From positions 992,001 to 1,056,000 of the forward strand of contig NZ_CP027706.1 in NCBI RefSeq assembly GCF_003850565.1: a stretch of 64,000 bases of DNA. The letters are read 5' to 3'. This document shows positions 39,263 to 48,295 of the stretch, in pieces (the first letter of the stretch is position 1; each line of letters starts with the position of its first letter). Under the pieces are notes generated by a model. That model was not told the origin of the DNA and made no database searches. It was given only the letters and a program-made list of their open reading frames with translations. This DNA comes from Pseudomonas sessilinigenes (GTDB lineage: Bacteria; Pseudomonadota; Gammaproteobacteria; Pseudomonadales; Pseudomonadaceae). A program made the translations under genes and the position numbers.

Positions 39263-40417
39263 TCATTCCTCTTCCTTGACGGGCGCGGGGGGCGGTCGCA
39301 GGCCGATCTCGGCAGTCAACTTGAGCTCCTTGCCATTACGCATGACCTGGATCGCCACCTTCTCGGTGGGCTTGATCCGGGCTACCTGGTTCATCGAGCG
39401 GCGACCGTCGCCGGCGGGTTCGCCATCGATGCTGAGGATCACGTCGCCCAGTTGCATGCCGGCCTTTTGCGCCGGGCCATCACGTAAGATGCCCGCCACC
39501 ACGATGCCCGGGCGTCCGGCCAGCCCGAAGGACTCCGCCAGCTCCTGGGTCAGCGGTTGCACCTCGATGCCCAGCCAGCCACGGATGACCTGGCCGTGTT
39601 CGATGATCGATTTCATCACTTCCATGGCCAGCTTGATCGGGATGGCGAAGCCGATGCCCTGGGAGCCACCGGACTTGGAAAAGATCGCGGTGTTGATACC
39701 GGTCAGGTTGCCGTTGGCGTCCACCAGCGCACCACCGGAGTTGCCCGGGTTGATCGCTGCGTCGGTCTGGATGAAGTCTTCGTAACTGTTCAGGCCCAGT
39801 TGGTTGCGGCCAGTGGCGCTGATGATGCCCATGGTTACGGTCTGGCCCACCCCGAACGGGTTGCCAATGGCCAGGGCGACATCGCCGACGCGGATGTTTT
39901 CCGAGTGACCGACAGTGATCGAGGGCAGGTTCTTCAGGTCGATCTTGAGCACCGCCAGGTCGGTTTCCGGGTCGCTGCCGATGACCCGAGCCAGGGTTTC
40001 CCGGCCGTCCTTGAGGGCCACCACGATTTGCTCGGCGCCGGACGTCACGTGGTTGTTGGTCAGCAGGTAGCCTTCGGGGCTCATGATCACCCCGGAACCC
40101 AGGCTCGACTCCATGCGTTGCTGCTTGGGCAGGTTGTCACCGAAGAAGCGCCGGAACTGCGGGTCCTCGAACAACGGGTGGGCCGGTTTATTGATCACCT
40201 TGGTGGTGTACAGGTTGACCACCGCAGGGGCAGCGATGACCACCGCATCGGCGTAGGACACCGGCCCCTGTTGGGTGCTGGTGGTTTGTGGCGCTTGTTG
40301 CAGATTCACATCCAGGCTGGGCAGGCCGACCCATTGCGGGTAACGCTGAATAATCAATAACGCGATAAGCACGCCGGCCAGTAATGGCCAGCCGAAAAAA
40401 CGCAGAGCCTTGAGCAT
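39263..40417 (-). CDS. algW: Periplasmic serine protease AlgW (DegS-like)
   Basis: AlgW (384 residues) senses misfolded outer-membrane proteins and cleaves MucA to release the sigma factor AlgU. It has an N-terminal membrane anchor (FFGWPLLAGVLIALLIIQ), a trypsin-like domain with triad H123, D153 and S227 (NPGNSGGAL), and a single C-terminal PDZ domain (GIVVAGILRDGPAQKAGMQL). In P. aeruginosa algW directly follows hisC; here the TonB/DUF4198 pair lies between. It is divergent from the nif3-like gene. Confidence 0.95.
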   Translation of the reverse strand: MLKALRFFGWPLLAGVLIALLIIQRYPQWVGLPSLDVNLQQAPQTTSTQQGPVSYADAVVIAAPAVVNLYTTKVINKPAHPLFEDPQFRRFFGDNLPKQQRMESSLGSGVIMSPEGYLLTNNHVTSGAEQIVVALKDGRETLARVIGSDPETDLAVLKIDLKNLPSITVGHSENIRVGDVALAIGNPFGVGQTVTMGIISATGRNQLGLNSYEDFIQTDAAINPGNSGGALVDANGNLTGINTAIFSKSGGSQGIGFAIPIKLAMEVMKSIIEHGQVIRGWLGIEVQPLTQELAESFGLAGRPGIVVAGILRDGPAQKAGMQLGDVILSIDGEPAGDGRRSMNQVARIKPTEKVAIQVMRNGKELKLTAEIGLRPPPAPVKEEE

Positions 40418-40520
40418 CGGGCAAGTCCTGGGTGGTTACGAAGGGCTGCGCACGGCCCCATAATGTCGCGCATTATACGAGGCCGCACGTGCCTCTGGAC
40501 GGGATATTTAGGAGTCTTTC

Positions 40521-41279
40521 ATGGCCGTTGCCCTGAGCACACTGGTAGAAGAAGCGGACCGCTACCTGGGCAGTTCGCGAATCGCCGACTATTGCCCCAA
40601 TGGCCTGCAGGTCGAAGGGCGCCCGCAGGTGATGCGTATCGTCAGCGGCGTGACTGCCAGCCAGGCCCTGTTGGATGCCGCGGTGGAGGCCAAGGCCGAC
40701 CTGGTACTGGTGCACCACGGTTACTTCTGGAAGGGGGAAGACCCCTGCGTCACGGGTATGAAGCAGCGTAGGTTGAAAACCCTGCTCAAGCACGATATCA
40801 GCCTGTTGGCCTACCACCTGCCCCTGGACCTGCACCCTGAGGTGGGTAACAACGTGCAACTGGCCCGGCAGTTGGATATCACCGTGGAAGGCCCGCTGGA
40901 CCCGGAAAATCCCAAGGTCGTCGGTCTGGTCGGGTCTCTGGAAGAACCCATGAGTCCGCGGGACTTTGCCCGGCGGGTACAAGAGGTGATGGGCCGCGAA
41001 CCGCTGCTGATCGAAGGCAGCGAGATGATTCGTCGGGTCGGCTGGTGTACCGGTGGCGGCCAGGGCTACATCGACCAGGCGGTGCTGGCCGGTGTCGACC
41101 TGTACCTGAGTGGCGAGGCCTCGGAGCAGACGTTCCACAGTGCCCGGGAAAACGACATCAGCTTCATCGCCGCGGGGCACCACGCCACCGAGCGCTATGG
41201 CGTTCAGGCGCTGGGTGACTACCTGGCCCGGCGCTTTGCCCTGGAGCACCTGTTCATCGATTGCCCGAACCCGATCTGA
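40521..41279 (+). CDS. Nif3-like dinuclear metal centre protein (YbgI family)
   Basis: This 252-residue protein belongs to the NIF3/YbgI family, which forms hexameric rings with two metals per subunit. Metal-binding VLVHHGYFWKGE and SFIAAGHHATERYGV motifs are visible. Its biochemical role is unsettled; older annotation as GTP cyclohydrolase I type 2 is doubtful. GGAGTC lies before the ATG. It stands between algW and cysD as in P. aeruginosa. Confidence 0.9.
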   Translation: MAVALSTLVEEADRYLGSSRIADYCPNGLQVEGRPQVMRIVSGVTASQALLDAAVEAKADLVLVHHGYFWKGEDPCVTGMKQRRLKTLLKHDISLLAYHLPLDLHPEVGNNVQLARQLDITVEGPLDPENPKVVGLVGSLEEPMSPRDFARRVQEVMGREPLLIEGSEMIRRVGWCTGGGQGYIDQAVLAGVDLYLSGEASEQTFHSARENDISFIAAGHHATERYGVQALGDYLARRFALEHLFIDCPNPI

Positions 41280-41371
41280 GGGCGCTTCATCGCCGCTGCG
41301 CCGGGGCTTCGAAGGAGCGTCCTTGCGCAGCCAGGGGCGCTGTTGCAGGGCGTGAATCCAGCAAACAGGCG

Positions 41372-41387
41372 GGTATATTCATATACC
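41372..41387. promoter_or_regulatory. Inverted repeat in the cysD promoter region
   Basis: GGTATA-TTCA-TATACC is a perfect 6-bp palindrome about 105 bases upstream of cysD. A sulfur-control site (for example CysB) is expected in this region, but the motif cannot be assigned from one sequence. Confidence 0.35.
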
Positions 41388-41492
41388 GTTTCGTTCTAGT
41401 TGGCTCCCTGATTAGAAGCAGGTCGCTGTGCTAGCATGCCCCGCTCGAACACGGCCCGCAGGCCGTCCATAAGAAAGCTTTCGTGAGTAGCC

Positions 41493-42410
41493 ATGGTCGA
41501 CAAACTGACGCATCTGAAACAGCTGGAGGCGGAAAGCATCCACATCATCCGCGAGGTGGCGGCCGAGTTCGACAATCCGGTGATGCTGTATTCCATCGGC
41601 AAGGACTCCGCGGTGATGTTGCATCTGGCCCGCAAGGCGTTCTTCCCCGGCAAGCTGCCGTTCCCGGTGATGCACGTCGATACCCGGTGGAAATTCCAGG
41701 AGATGTACAAGTTCCGCGATCGCATGGTCGAGGAAATGGGCCTGGACCTGATTACCCACGTCAACCCCGATGGCGTGGCCCAGGGCATCAACCCCTTCAC
41801 CCACGGCAGCGCCAAGCACACCGACATCATGAAGACCGAGGGCCTCAAGCAGGCCCTGGACAAGCACGGTTTCGACGCCGCGTTCGGCGGGGCTCGCCGC
41901 GATGAAGAGAAGTCCCGCGCCAAGGAGCGCGTCTACTCGTTCCGCGACAGCAAGCACCGCTGGGACCCGAAGAACCAGCGTCCCGAGCTGTGGAACGTGT
42001 ACAACGGCAAGGTCAACAAGGGCGAGTCGATCCGCGTGTTCCCGCTGTCCAACTGGACCGAGCTGGACATCTGGCAATACATCTACCTGGAAGGTATCCC
42101 GATCGTGCCACTGTACTTCGCCGCCGAGCGCGAAGTGATCGAGAAGAATGGCACCCTGATCATGATCGACGACGAGCGCATCCTCGAGCACCTCAGCGAT
42201 GAGGAGAAGGCGCGCATCGTCAAGAAGAAAGTGCGTTTCCGTACCCTGGGCTGCTACCCGTTGACGGGCGCGGTCGAGTCCGAAGCCGAGACCCTGACCG
42301 ACATCATCCAGGAAATGCTCCTGACCCGTACGTCGGAGCGCCAGGGCCGGGTCATCGACCACGATGGCGCAGGCTCGATGGAAGACAAAAAACGCCAAGG
42401 GTACTTTTAA
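41493..42410 (+). CDS. cysD: Sulfate adenylyltransferase subunit 2
   Basis: CysD (305 residues) is the catalytic subunit that makes APS from ATP and sulfate. The PP-loop-type motif [19 protein letters not shown] and [19 protein letters not shown] are visible. It works with CysN, which is fused to APS kinase and encoded after an inserted degenerate gene. The stop codon lies at the left edge of that insertion's inverted repeat. Confidence 0.96.
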   Translation: MVDKLTHLKQLEAESIHIIREVAAEFDNPVMLYSIGKDSAVMLHLARKAFFPGKLPFPVMHVDTRWKFQEMYKFRDRMVEEMGLDLITHVNPDGVAQGINPFTHGSAKHTDIMKTEGLKQALDKHGFDAAFGGARRDEEKSRAKERVYSFRDSKHRWDPKNQRPELWNVYNGKVNKGESIRVFPLSNWTELDIWQYIYLEGIPIVPLYFAAEREVIEKNGTLIMIDDERILEHLSDEEKARIVKKKVRFRTLGCYPLTGAVESEAETLTDIIQEMLLTRTSERQGRVIDHDGAGSMEDKKRQGYF

Positions 42411-42433
42411 GCTTCGAGTTACAAGCGGCAAGC
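42409..42433 (+). repeat. Left inverted repeat of the IVP-like cassette
   Basis: This 25-base sequence starts in the cysD stop codon and includes CAAGCGGCAAGC. It matches the reverse complement of 42871-42895 at 20 of 25 positions, with the inner 12 bases identical. Confidence 0.75.
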
Positions 42434-42514
42434 AGCAAGTTAAAGGCGGTATGCGTAACGTCGTGGTTTGTTGCTTGCAGCCGGTTGTTGCGAGCCGGAA
42501 TCGGAACACTCGTC

Positions 42515-42856
42515 ATGGATTTCGAGAAACTGATTGTTTGGCAGCGAAGCAAAGCTTTGGCGGTGGGGATTTATAAAGAGTTTGCGTAGTGTGGGGACTT
42601 TGGATTCAAGGACCAGATCACTCGCTCTGTTCTTTCGGTGCCTTCCAATATTGCCGAGGGCATGGAGCGTCGTAGCAATAGAGAAAAAGTCCATTTTCTC
42701 TGGATCGCGAAAGCTTCCTGCGGCGAACTCCGGACTCAAATCCTTATCGCTCGTGAAATTGCCTACATCGCGAACCCGCTGGCTGAGAATTGGATTAAAG
42801 AAACCCGCGAGCTATCGAAGATGCTCAGCGGCTTGATCAAAAAAATTTCTGACTAG
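42515..42856 (+). pseudogene. Four-helix bundle protein (23S rRNA intervening-sequence family), nonsense-interrupted
   Basis: In one frame from ATG 42515 the translation begins MDFEKLIVWQRSKALAVGIY, reaches KEFA, hits a TAG at 42587-42589, and continues CGDFGFKDQITRSVLSVPSN, then IAEGMERRSNREKVHFLWIA and KASCGELRTQILIAREIAY, to a TAG at 42854. Without the internal stop it is a full-length S23/IVP-type four-helix bundle protein of about 112 residues. The family occurs in 23S rRNA intervening sequences and as stand-alone genes of unknown function. The 72-codon ORF from 42638 is only its C-terminal part. The gene splits cysD from cysNC and is flanked by inverted repeats, so it looks like a small mobile cassette. 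A sequencing error at one base cannot be excluded. Confidence 0.85.
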
Positions 42857-42870
42857 CTGTACGCCGACAA

Positions 42871-42895
42871 GCTTGCCGCTTGAAGCTTACAGCTT
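42871..42895 (-). repeat. Right inverted repeat of the IVP-like cassette
   Basis: GCTTGCCGCTTG at 42871-42882 is the exact reverse complement of CAAGCGGCAAGC in the left repeat; the outer 13 bases are partly conserved. The repeat continues into TTGGAGC, which provides the ribosome binding site of cysNC. Confidence 0.75.
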
Positions 42896-42909
42896 GGAGC
42901 TTGAACGCT

Positions 42910-44808
42910 ATGAGCCACCAATCCGATCTGATCAGCGAGGACATCCTCGCCTACCTGGGCCAGCACGAACGCAAGGAACTGCTGCGCTTCCTTACCTGTG
43001 GCAACGTGGATGACGGCAAGAGCACCCTGATCGGGCGCCTGCTGCACGATTCGAAGATGATCTACGAAGATCACCTGGAAGCCATCACCCGTGACTCGAA
43101 GAAGGTCGGCACCACCGGTGACGACATCGACCTGGCCTTGCTGGTGGATGGCCTGCAGGCCGAGCGCGAGCAGGGCATCACCATCGACGTGGCCTACCGT
43201 TACTTCTCCACCGCCAAGCGTAAGTTCATCATCGCCGACACCCCGGGCCATGAGCAGTACACCCGCAACATGGCCACCGGTGCCTCCACCTGCGACCTGG
43301 CGATCATCCTCGTGGACGCCCGCTACGGCGTGCAGACCCAGACTCGCCGGCACAGCTACATCGCCTCCCTGCTGGGGATCAAGCACATCGTCGTGGCCAT
43401 CAACAAGATGGACCTCAAGGGGTTCGACCAGGATGTGTTCGAGTCGATCAAGGCCGACTACCTGCAGTTCGCCAAGGGCCTGAAGATCCAGCCCACCAGC
43501 CTGCACTTCGTGCCGATGTCGGCACTCAAGGGCGACAACGTAGTGAACCGCAGCGAGCGTTCGCCGTGGTACACCGGCCAGTCGCTGATGGAAATTCTCG
43601 AGACCGTTGAGGTCTCCGGCGACCGCAACCTCACCGACCTGCGTTTCCCGGTGCAGTACGTCAACCGTCCGAACCTGAACTTCCGCGGTTTCGCCGGCAC
43701 CCTGGCCAGCGGCATCGTGCACAAGGGCGACGAAGTGGTGGTGCTGCCTTCGGGCAAGAGCAGCCGCGTCAAGTCCATCGTCACTTTCGAGGGCGAGTTG
43801 GAACAGGCCGGGCCCGGCCAGGCCGTGACCCTGACCATGGAAGACGAGATCGATATCTCCCGGGGCGATTTGCTGGTGCACGCCGACAGCGTGCCACCGG
43901 TGACCGATAACTTCGAAGCCATGCTGGTGTGGATGGCCGAGGAGCCGATGCTGCCGGGCAAGAAGTACGACATCAAGCGCGCCACCAGCTATGTGCCGGG
44001 TTCGATCGCCAGCATTGTTCACAAGGTCGATGTGAACACCCTGGAAGAGGGCGCGGCCAGTGCCCTGCAACTGAACGAGATCGGCAAGGTCAAGGTCAGC
44101 CTCGATGCATCGATTGCCCTGGACGGTTACGAAAGCAATCGCACCACGGGCGCCTTCATCGTCATCGATCGCCTGACCAACGGCACCGTCGGCGCGGGCA
44201 TGATCATCGCCCAGCCAGTGGCCCACGGCAGCGCTACCCACCATGGCAAGCTGGCCCATGTCGCCACCCAGGAGCGTGCCCAGCGCTTTGGCCAGCAGCC
44301 AGCCACCGTGCTGTTCAGCGGCTTGTCGGGCGCCGGCAAGAGCACCCTGGCCTATGCCGTGGAACGCAAGCTGTTCGATATGGGGCGTGCGGTGTTCGTC
44401 CTCGACGGCCAGAACCTGCGTCACGACCTGAACAAGGGGCTGCCCCAGGATCGTGCCGGACGTACCGAGAACTGGCGGCGTGCGGCTCACGTTGCCCGTC
44501 AGTTCAACGAAGCCGGCCTGCTGACCCTGGCAGCGTTCGTGGCCCCAAGTGCCGAAGGGCGCGAGCAGGTCAGGGACTTGATCGGCAAGGAGCGTCTGCT
44601 GACGGTCTATGTCCAGGCCTCGCCAACGGTTTGTGCCCAGCGTGATCCCCAAGGCCTGTACGCGGCCGGTGGCGATAACATCCCGGGCGAGTCCTTCCCG
44701 TATGACGTGCCGCTGGATGCCGACCTGGTGATCGATACCCAGGCGCTGACCGTGGACGAGGGCGTCAAGCAGGTGCTGGACCTGTTGCGCAGCCGTGGCG
44801 CGATCTAA
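42910..44808 (+). CDS. cysNC: Bifunctional sulfate adenylyltransferase subunit 1 / adenylylsulfate kinase
   Basis: The 632-residue protein fuses CysN, a GTPase that drives APS synthesis by CysD, to CysC, which phosphorylates APS to PAPS. The GTPase part has [23 protein letters not shown] and INKMD; the C-terminal kinase has [17 protein letters not shown] at about residues 475-490. The start [11 protein letters not shown] at 42910 uses GGAG 10 bases upstream, inside the repeat. The frame is open to a TTG at 42880 within the repeat but that extension is not family sequence. Confidence 0.95.
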   Translation: MSHQSDLISEDILAYLGQHERKELLRFLTCGNVDDGKSTLIGRLLHDSKMIYEDHLEAITRDSKKVGTTGDDIDLALLVDGLQAEREQGITIDVAYRYFSTAKRKFIIADTPGHEQYTRNMATGASTCDLAIILVDARYGVQTQTRRHSYIASLLGIKHIVVAINKMDLKGFDQDVFESIKADYLQFAKGLKIQPTSLHFVPMSALKGDNVVNRSERSPWYTGQSLMEILETVEVSGDRNLTDLRFPVQYVNRPNLNFRGFAGTLASGIVHKGDEVVVLPSGKSSRVKSIVTFEGELEQAGPGQAVTLTMEDEIDISRGDLLVHADSVPPVTDNFEAMLVWMAEEPMLPGKKYDIKRATSYVPGSIASIVHKVDVNTLEEGAASALQLNEIGKVKVSLDASIALDGYESNRTTGAFIVIDRLTNGTVGAGMIIAQPVAHGSATHHGKLAHVATQERAQRFGQQPATVLFSGLSGAGKSTLAYAVERKLFDMGRAVFVLDGQNLRHDLNKGLPQDRAGRTENWRRAAHVARQFNEAGLLTLAAFVAPSAEGREQVRDLIGKERLLTVYVQASPTVCAQRDPQGLYAAGGDNIPGESFPYDVPLDADLVIDTQALTVDEGVKQVLDLLRSRGAI

Positions 44809-44817
44809 GGTAAGGGC

Positions 44818-44847
44818 AGCGGCGAGCTTCTAGCTGCAAGCTGCAAG
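44818..44847 (+). repeat. AGCTGCAAGC-type repeat after cysNC
   Basis: The stretch GCGGCGAGCTTCTAGCTGCA followed by AGCTGCAAG carries the AGCTGCAAGC units and a near copy of the GCGGCAAGC core found near other genes in the window. It lies between the cysNC stop and its terminator. Confidence 0.55.
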
Positions 44848-44885
44848 AAAAAGCCCGCGGACAGGTGACTGTCTGCGGGCTTTTT
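44848..44885. terminator. Bidirectional terminator after cysNC
   Basis: AAAAAGCCCGC...GACAG pairs with CTGTC...GCGGGCTTTTT around GTGA with one G-T mismatch. A-rich on one side and T-rich on the other, it can stop cysNC and the converging acyltransferase transcript. Confidence 0.9.
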
Positions 44886-44922
44886 GTGTCTGTTCGAACG
44901 CGAAGAGGCCCTTACAGGCGCT

Positions 44923-45828
44923 TCATCGCTTGCCTGGATAATGCTGGTGCAGTTGCTCCAGCAGCGCATCCTTGGCTTGCCAGCGCTGGTTGATCCAGTC
45001 CTGGAAGGCCTGCCGATAAACCGCGTCCTGTTCATAGTTGCGTCCGATGAACTGCTGCGCAATCGGTACTTCTTCGAAATGCACCACCACCTCCCTGACC
45101 TTGCCGCTGAGCAAGTCCCAGAAGCCGGGACGGCCGGCAGGGTAGTGGATGGTCACGTCGACGATCGATTGCAGCTGCTCGCCCATGGCATCCAGCACGA
45201 AGGCGATGCCGCCGGCCTTGGGCTTGAGCAGGTACTTGAATGGCGATTGCTGCTGGGCATGCTTGGCCTCGGTGAAGCGCGTGCCCTCGACGAAGTTGAA
45301 GATACCCACCGGATTGCTGCGGAATTTCGCGCAGGTCTTGCGGGTGGTTTCCAGGTCCTTGCCCCTTTTTTCCGGATGCTTCTCCAGGTAGGCCTTGGAG
45401 TAGCGCTTCATGAAGGGAAAGCCCAGGGCCCACCAGGCCAGGCCGATCACCGGCACCCATATCAGTTCCTGCTTGAGGAAGAACTTCAATGGGCGGATAC
45501 GTCGGTTGAGCACGTACTGCAATACCAGGATATCGACCCAGCTCTGGTGGTTGCTGGTGACCAGGTAGGAGTGCTGGTAGTCCAGGCCTTCAAGGCCCTG
45601 CACATGCCAGCGAGTGCGGCACACCAGCTGCATCCAGGCTTTGTTGTTACTGATCCAGGCCTCATGGGTATGGTTCATCAGCCAGTGGGTGAAACGCTGG
45701 GTGAAGGCAAAGGGCAGGGCCTTGAAGATCGCCACGCAGAACAGGAACGAGCACAGCAAAATGGTGTTGAGCGCCAGCAACAGCGACGCGATGGTGCCGC
45801 GTACGGCACCCGGTAGAAAGTCCAGCAT
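44923..45828 (-). CDS. Membrane acyltransferase (PlsC / YihG family)
   Basis: The 301-residue protein has N-terminal membrane helices and the PlsC acyltransferase motifs: NHQSWVD with H94 and D99 (HX4D) and FVEGTRFT for acceptor binding. It resembles YihG, an inner-membrane 1-acylglycerol-3-phosphate acyltransferase that shapes phospholipid acyl composition. It begins immediately after the pta stop, so the two are probably co-transcribed. The acceptor is inferred from family. Confidence 0.88.
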   Translation of the reverse strand: MLDFLPGAVRGTIASLLLALNTILLCSFLFCVAIFKALPFAFTQRFTHWLMNHTHEAWISNNKAWMQLVCRTRWHVQGLEGLDYQHSYLVTSNHQSWVDILVLQYVLNRRIRPLKFFLKQELIWVPVIGLAWWALGFPFMKRYSKAYLEKHPEKRGKDLETTRKTCAKFRSNPVGIFNFVEGTRFTEAKHAQQQSPFKYLLKPKAGGIAFVLDAMGEQLQSIVDVTIHYPAGRPGFWDLLSGKVREVVVHFEEVPIAQQFIGRNYEQDAVYRQAFQDWINQRWQAKDALLEQLHQHYPGKR

Positions 45829-47928
45829 TCAGGCATCCATGGGTCGGTTGGCGGCTTGGATCGCCGTCAGGGCGATGGTGTAGACGATATCGTCCACCTG
45901 GGCCCCGCGGGGCAGGTCGTTCACCGGCTTGCGCAGGCCTTGCAGCATCGGCCCCAGGCTGACGCAGTCGGAGCTGCGCTGCACGGCCTTGTGGGTGGTG
46001 TTGCCGGTATTCAGGTCGGGGAACACGAACACCGTGGCCTTGCCCGCCACCTGGCTGTTGGGAGCCAGTTGCCGGGCGACGTTCTCGTTGGCGGCGGCGT
46101 CGTACTGCAGCGGGCCGTCGATCAACAGCGAGCGCTGGGCTTCATGGGCCAGCAGGGTGGCCTCGCGGACCTTCTCCACCTCTTCGCCACTGGCCGAGTC
46201 GCCGCTGGAGTAGCTGATCATCGCGACCCGTGGAGGGATGCCGAAGGCCGCCGCCGAATCGGCGCTCTGCAGGGCGATCTCTGCCAGTTCGCTGGCACTG
46301 GGGTGCGGGTTCATCACACAGTCGCCGTAGACCAGCACCTGCTCGGGAAACAGCATGAAGAACACCGAGGACACCAGGGTGCAGCCCGGCGCGGTCTTGA
46401 TCAGTTGCAGGGCAGGGCGGATGGTGTTGGCGGTGGAGTGGACGAGCCCGGAGACCAGACCGTCGACCTCGTCCAGGGCCAGCATCACCGTGCCGATCAC
46501 CACCGGGTCTTCCAGTTGTTGCTCGGCCATCGGGGCGTTGAGGCTCTTGCTCTTGCGCAGGGCCACCATGGGCTCGACATAACGCTCGCGAATCAGGTCC
46601 GGGTCGAGGATCTCCAGGCCCTCGGGCAGCTCGATGCCCTGGGCCCTGGCCACGGCGTGCACGTCGTCCGGCTTGGCCAGCAGCACGCAGCGGGCTATGC
46701 CACGGGCCTGGCAGATGGCAGCAGCTTGCACGGTCAGCGGCTCGCTGCCCTCGGGCAGGACGATGCGCTTGTCGGCTTGCTGGGCGCGCTGGATCAGCTG
46801 GTAGCGGAACACCGCGGGCGACAGGCGCATTTCCCGTGGGGTGCCACAACGCTGGTGCAGCCAGTCGGCATCCAGGTGGCTGGCGACGAAGTCGGTGATG
46901 ATTTCCGCGCGCTCGCGGTCATCGATGGGGATTTCCTTGTTCAGGCCGTTGAGCTGGTTGGCGGTGTCGTAGGAGCCGGTGCTCACCGACAACACGGGCA
47001 GGCCGGCATTCAGGGCGCCACGGCACAGCTCCATGATCTTCGGATCGGGCAGGGTGCCGCTGGTCAGCAGCAGGCCGGCCAGGGGCACGCCGTTGATGGC
47101 CGCCAGACTTACGGCGAGGATGATGTCGTCGCGATCGCCCGGGGTCACCACCAGCACTCCGGGCTTGAGCAGCTCCACGGTGTTGCGCATGGTGCGCGCA
47201 CAAATGATGATCTTGGTCATGCGCCGGTTTTCGTAGTCCCCGGCGTTGAGTACCTGGGCGCCCATCAGGTCTGCCACGTCACGGGTGCGCGGAGCATTGA
47301 GTTCCGGCTGGAACGGGATGCAGCCCAGCAGGCGGAAGTCACCGCTGCGCAGCAGTGGCGAATGCTCTTTCAGGCGGGCGCTGAACGCCTCGATGCTTTC
47401 GTCGGTACGCACCTTGTTGAGGATCACCCCCAGCACTTTCGGATCCCGTGGGCCACCGAACAACTGCGCCTGCAACTCGACCCGCCCGGACAGCTCGGTC
47501 AACACTTCGTTTTCCGGGGCCGATACCAGGATCACCTCGGCATCCAGGCTCTTGGCCAGGTGCAGGTTGACCCGGGCCGCGTAGCTGGCGGCACGGGTCG
47601 GGACCATGCCCTCGACAACCAGCACGTCCTTGCCGATGGCAGCCTGCTGGTAGAGGGTGATGATTTCTTCCAGCAGCTCGTCCAGCTGGCCATCGCCCAG
47701 CATCCGTTCCACGTGGGCCAGGCCCAGGGGCTGTGGTGGCTTCAGGCCGTGGGTCCGCGCCACCAGTTCAGTGGAGCGCTCCGGACCGGTGTCGCCAGGG
47801 TGTGGTTGGGCAATGGGCTTGAAGAAACCGACCTTGAGGCCGGCGCGTTCCAGGGTGCGTACCAGCCCGAGGCTGATAGAGGTCAGGCCCACGCCAAAGT
47901 CGGTGGGCGCGATAAAGAAAGTTTGCAT
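45829..47928 (-). CDS. pta: Phosphate acetyltransferase
   Basis: Pta (699 residues) converts acetyl-CoA and phosphate to acetyl phosphate. It is the long form, with an N-terminal P-loop/DRTGG region (MQTFFIAPTDFGVGLTSISL) and a C-terminal catalytic PTA domain (VLPEGSEPLTVQAAAICQAR onward, NPHPSASELAEIALQSADSA). The start at MQTFFIAPT is chosen; the frame is open 37 codons upstream. No ackA is adjacent within the window. Confidence 0.94.
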   Translation of the reverse strand: MQTFFIAPTDFGVGLTSISLGLVRTLERAGLKVGFFKPIAQPHPGDTGPERSTELVARTHGLKPPQPLGLAHVERMLGDGQLDELLEEIITLYQQAAIGKDVLVVEGMVPTRAASYAARVNLHLAKSLDAEVILVSAPENEVLTELSGRVELQAQLFGGPRDPKVLGVILNKVRTDESIEAFSARLKEHSPLLRSGDFRLLGCIPFQPELNAPRTRDVADLMGAQVLNAGDYENRRMTKIIICARTMRNTVELLKPGVLVVTPGDRDDIILAVSLAAINGVPLAGLLLTSGTLPDPKIMELCRGALNAGLPVLSVSTGSYDTANQLNGLNKEIPIDDRERAEIITDFVASHLDADWLHQRCGTPREMRLSPAVFRYQLIQRAQQADKRIVLPEGSEPLTVQAAAICQARGIARCVLLAKPDDVHAVARAQGIELPEGLEILDPDLIRERYVEPMVALRKSKSLNAPMAEQQLEDPVVIGTVMLALDEVDGLVSGLVHSTANTIRPALQLIKTAPGCTLVSSVFFMLFPEQVLVYGDCVMNPHPSASELAEIALQSADSAAAFGIPPRVAMISYSSGDSASGEEVEKVREATLLAHEAQRSLLIDGPLQYDAAANENVARQLAPNSQVAGKATVFVFPDLNTGNTTHKAVQRSSDCVSLGPMLQGLRKPVNDLPRGAQVDDIVYTIALTAIQAANRPMDA

Positions 47929-47986
47929 GCGAATTCTCGAAGGGTGCATGGCAAGGGCGACGGTCCATGGCCGCCTACCGCGATAG

Positions 47987-48295
47987 TCAGGGGCTAAGGT
48001 TATCGTTTCCCGCGTCTTGAGCACACCAGCCACACGCAAAGGGGCGACCTATTTTTTCTGCCCGCTGCGTTGGGTCCAGCACCCAGGCACGTGATTGCCA
48101 TGGCGGCTGGTGGCGCAGGTGCTGGGTATGGCCGCAGGACAGTTCGACCACCCAGTGGCCGTCCTCATCCTGGTGAAAGCCGCAGATTGTCGAGGGCTGC
48201 TTCTGATTCCGTTTGTCCGGGTTCCGTTCGCTTTCGAGCGATTGCTTCGCTAAACTTGGACGTTCTTCATTCTTATGCAAAAGGTCCCGCCCCAT
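47987..48295 (-). CDS. DUF3565 small zinc-ribbon-like protein
   Basis: The conserved core is ICGFHQDEDGHWVVELSCGH followed by TQHLRHQPPWQSRAWV, and it ends with a CGWC pair. Together with the upstream cysteine this suggests a metal-binding site. The family is uncharacterised. The start is uncertain: ATG 48295 gives 102 residues but overlaps the slyD start on the other strand (shared CATG), and no good binding site is seen; an alternative TTG downstream would shorten it. Confidence 0.65.
   Translation of the reverse strand: MGRDLLHKNEERPSLAKQSLESERNPDKRNQKQPSTICGFHQDEDGHWVVELSCGHTQHLRHQPPWQSRAWVLDPTQRAEKIGRPFACGWCAQDAGNDNLSP

Noticed and set aside
45856..47997. 713-codon plus-strand frame antisense to pta
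   Set aside because: Shadow of pta; residues are His, Gly and Gln rich as expected from reverse reading of GC-rich codons.
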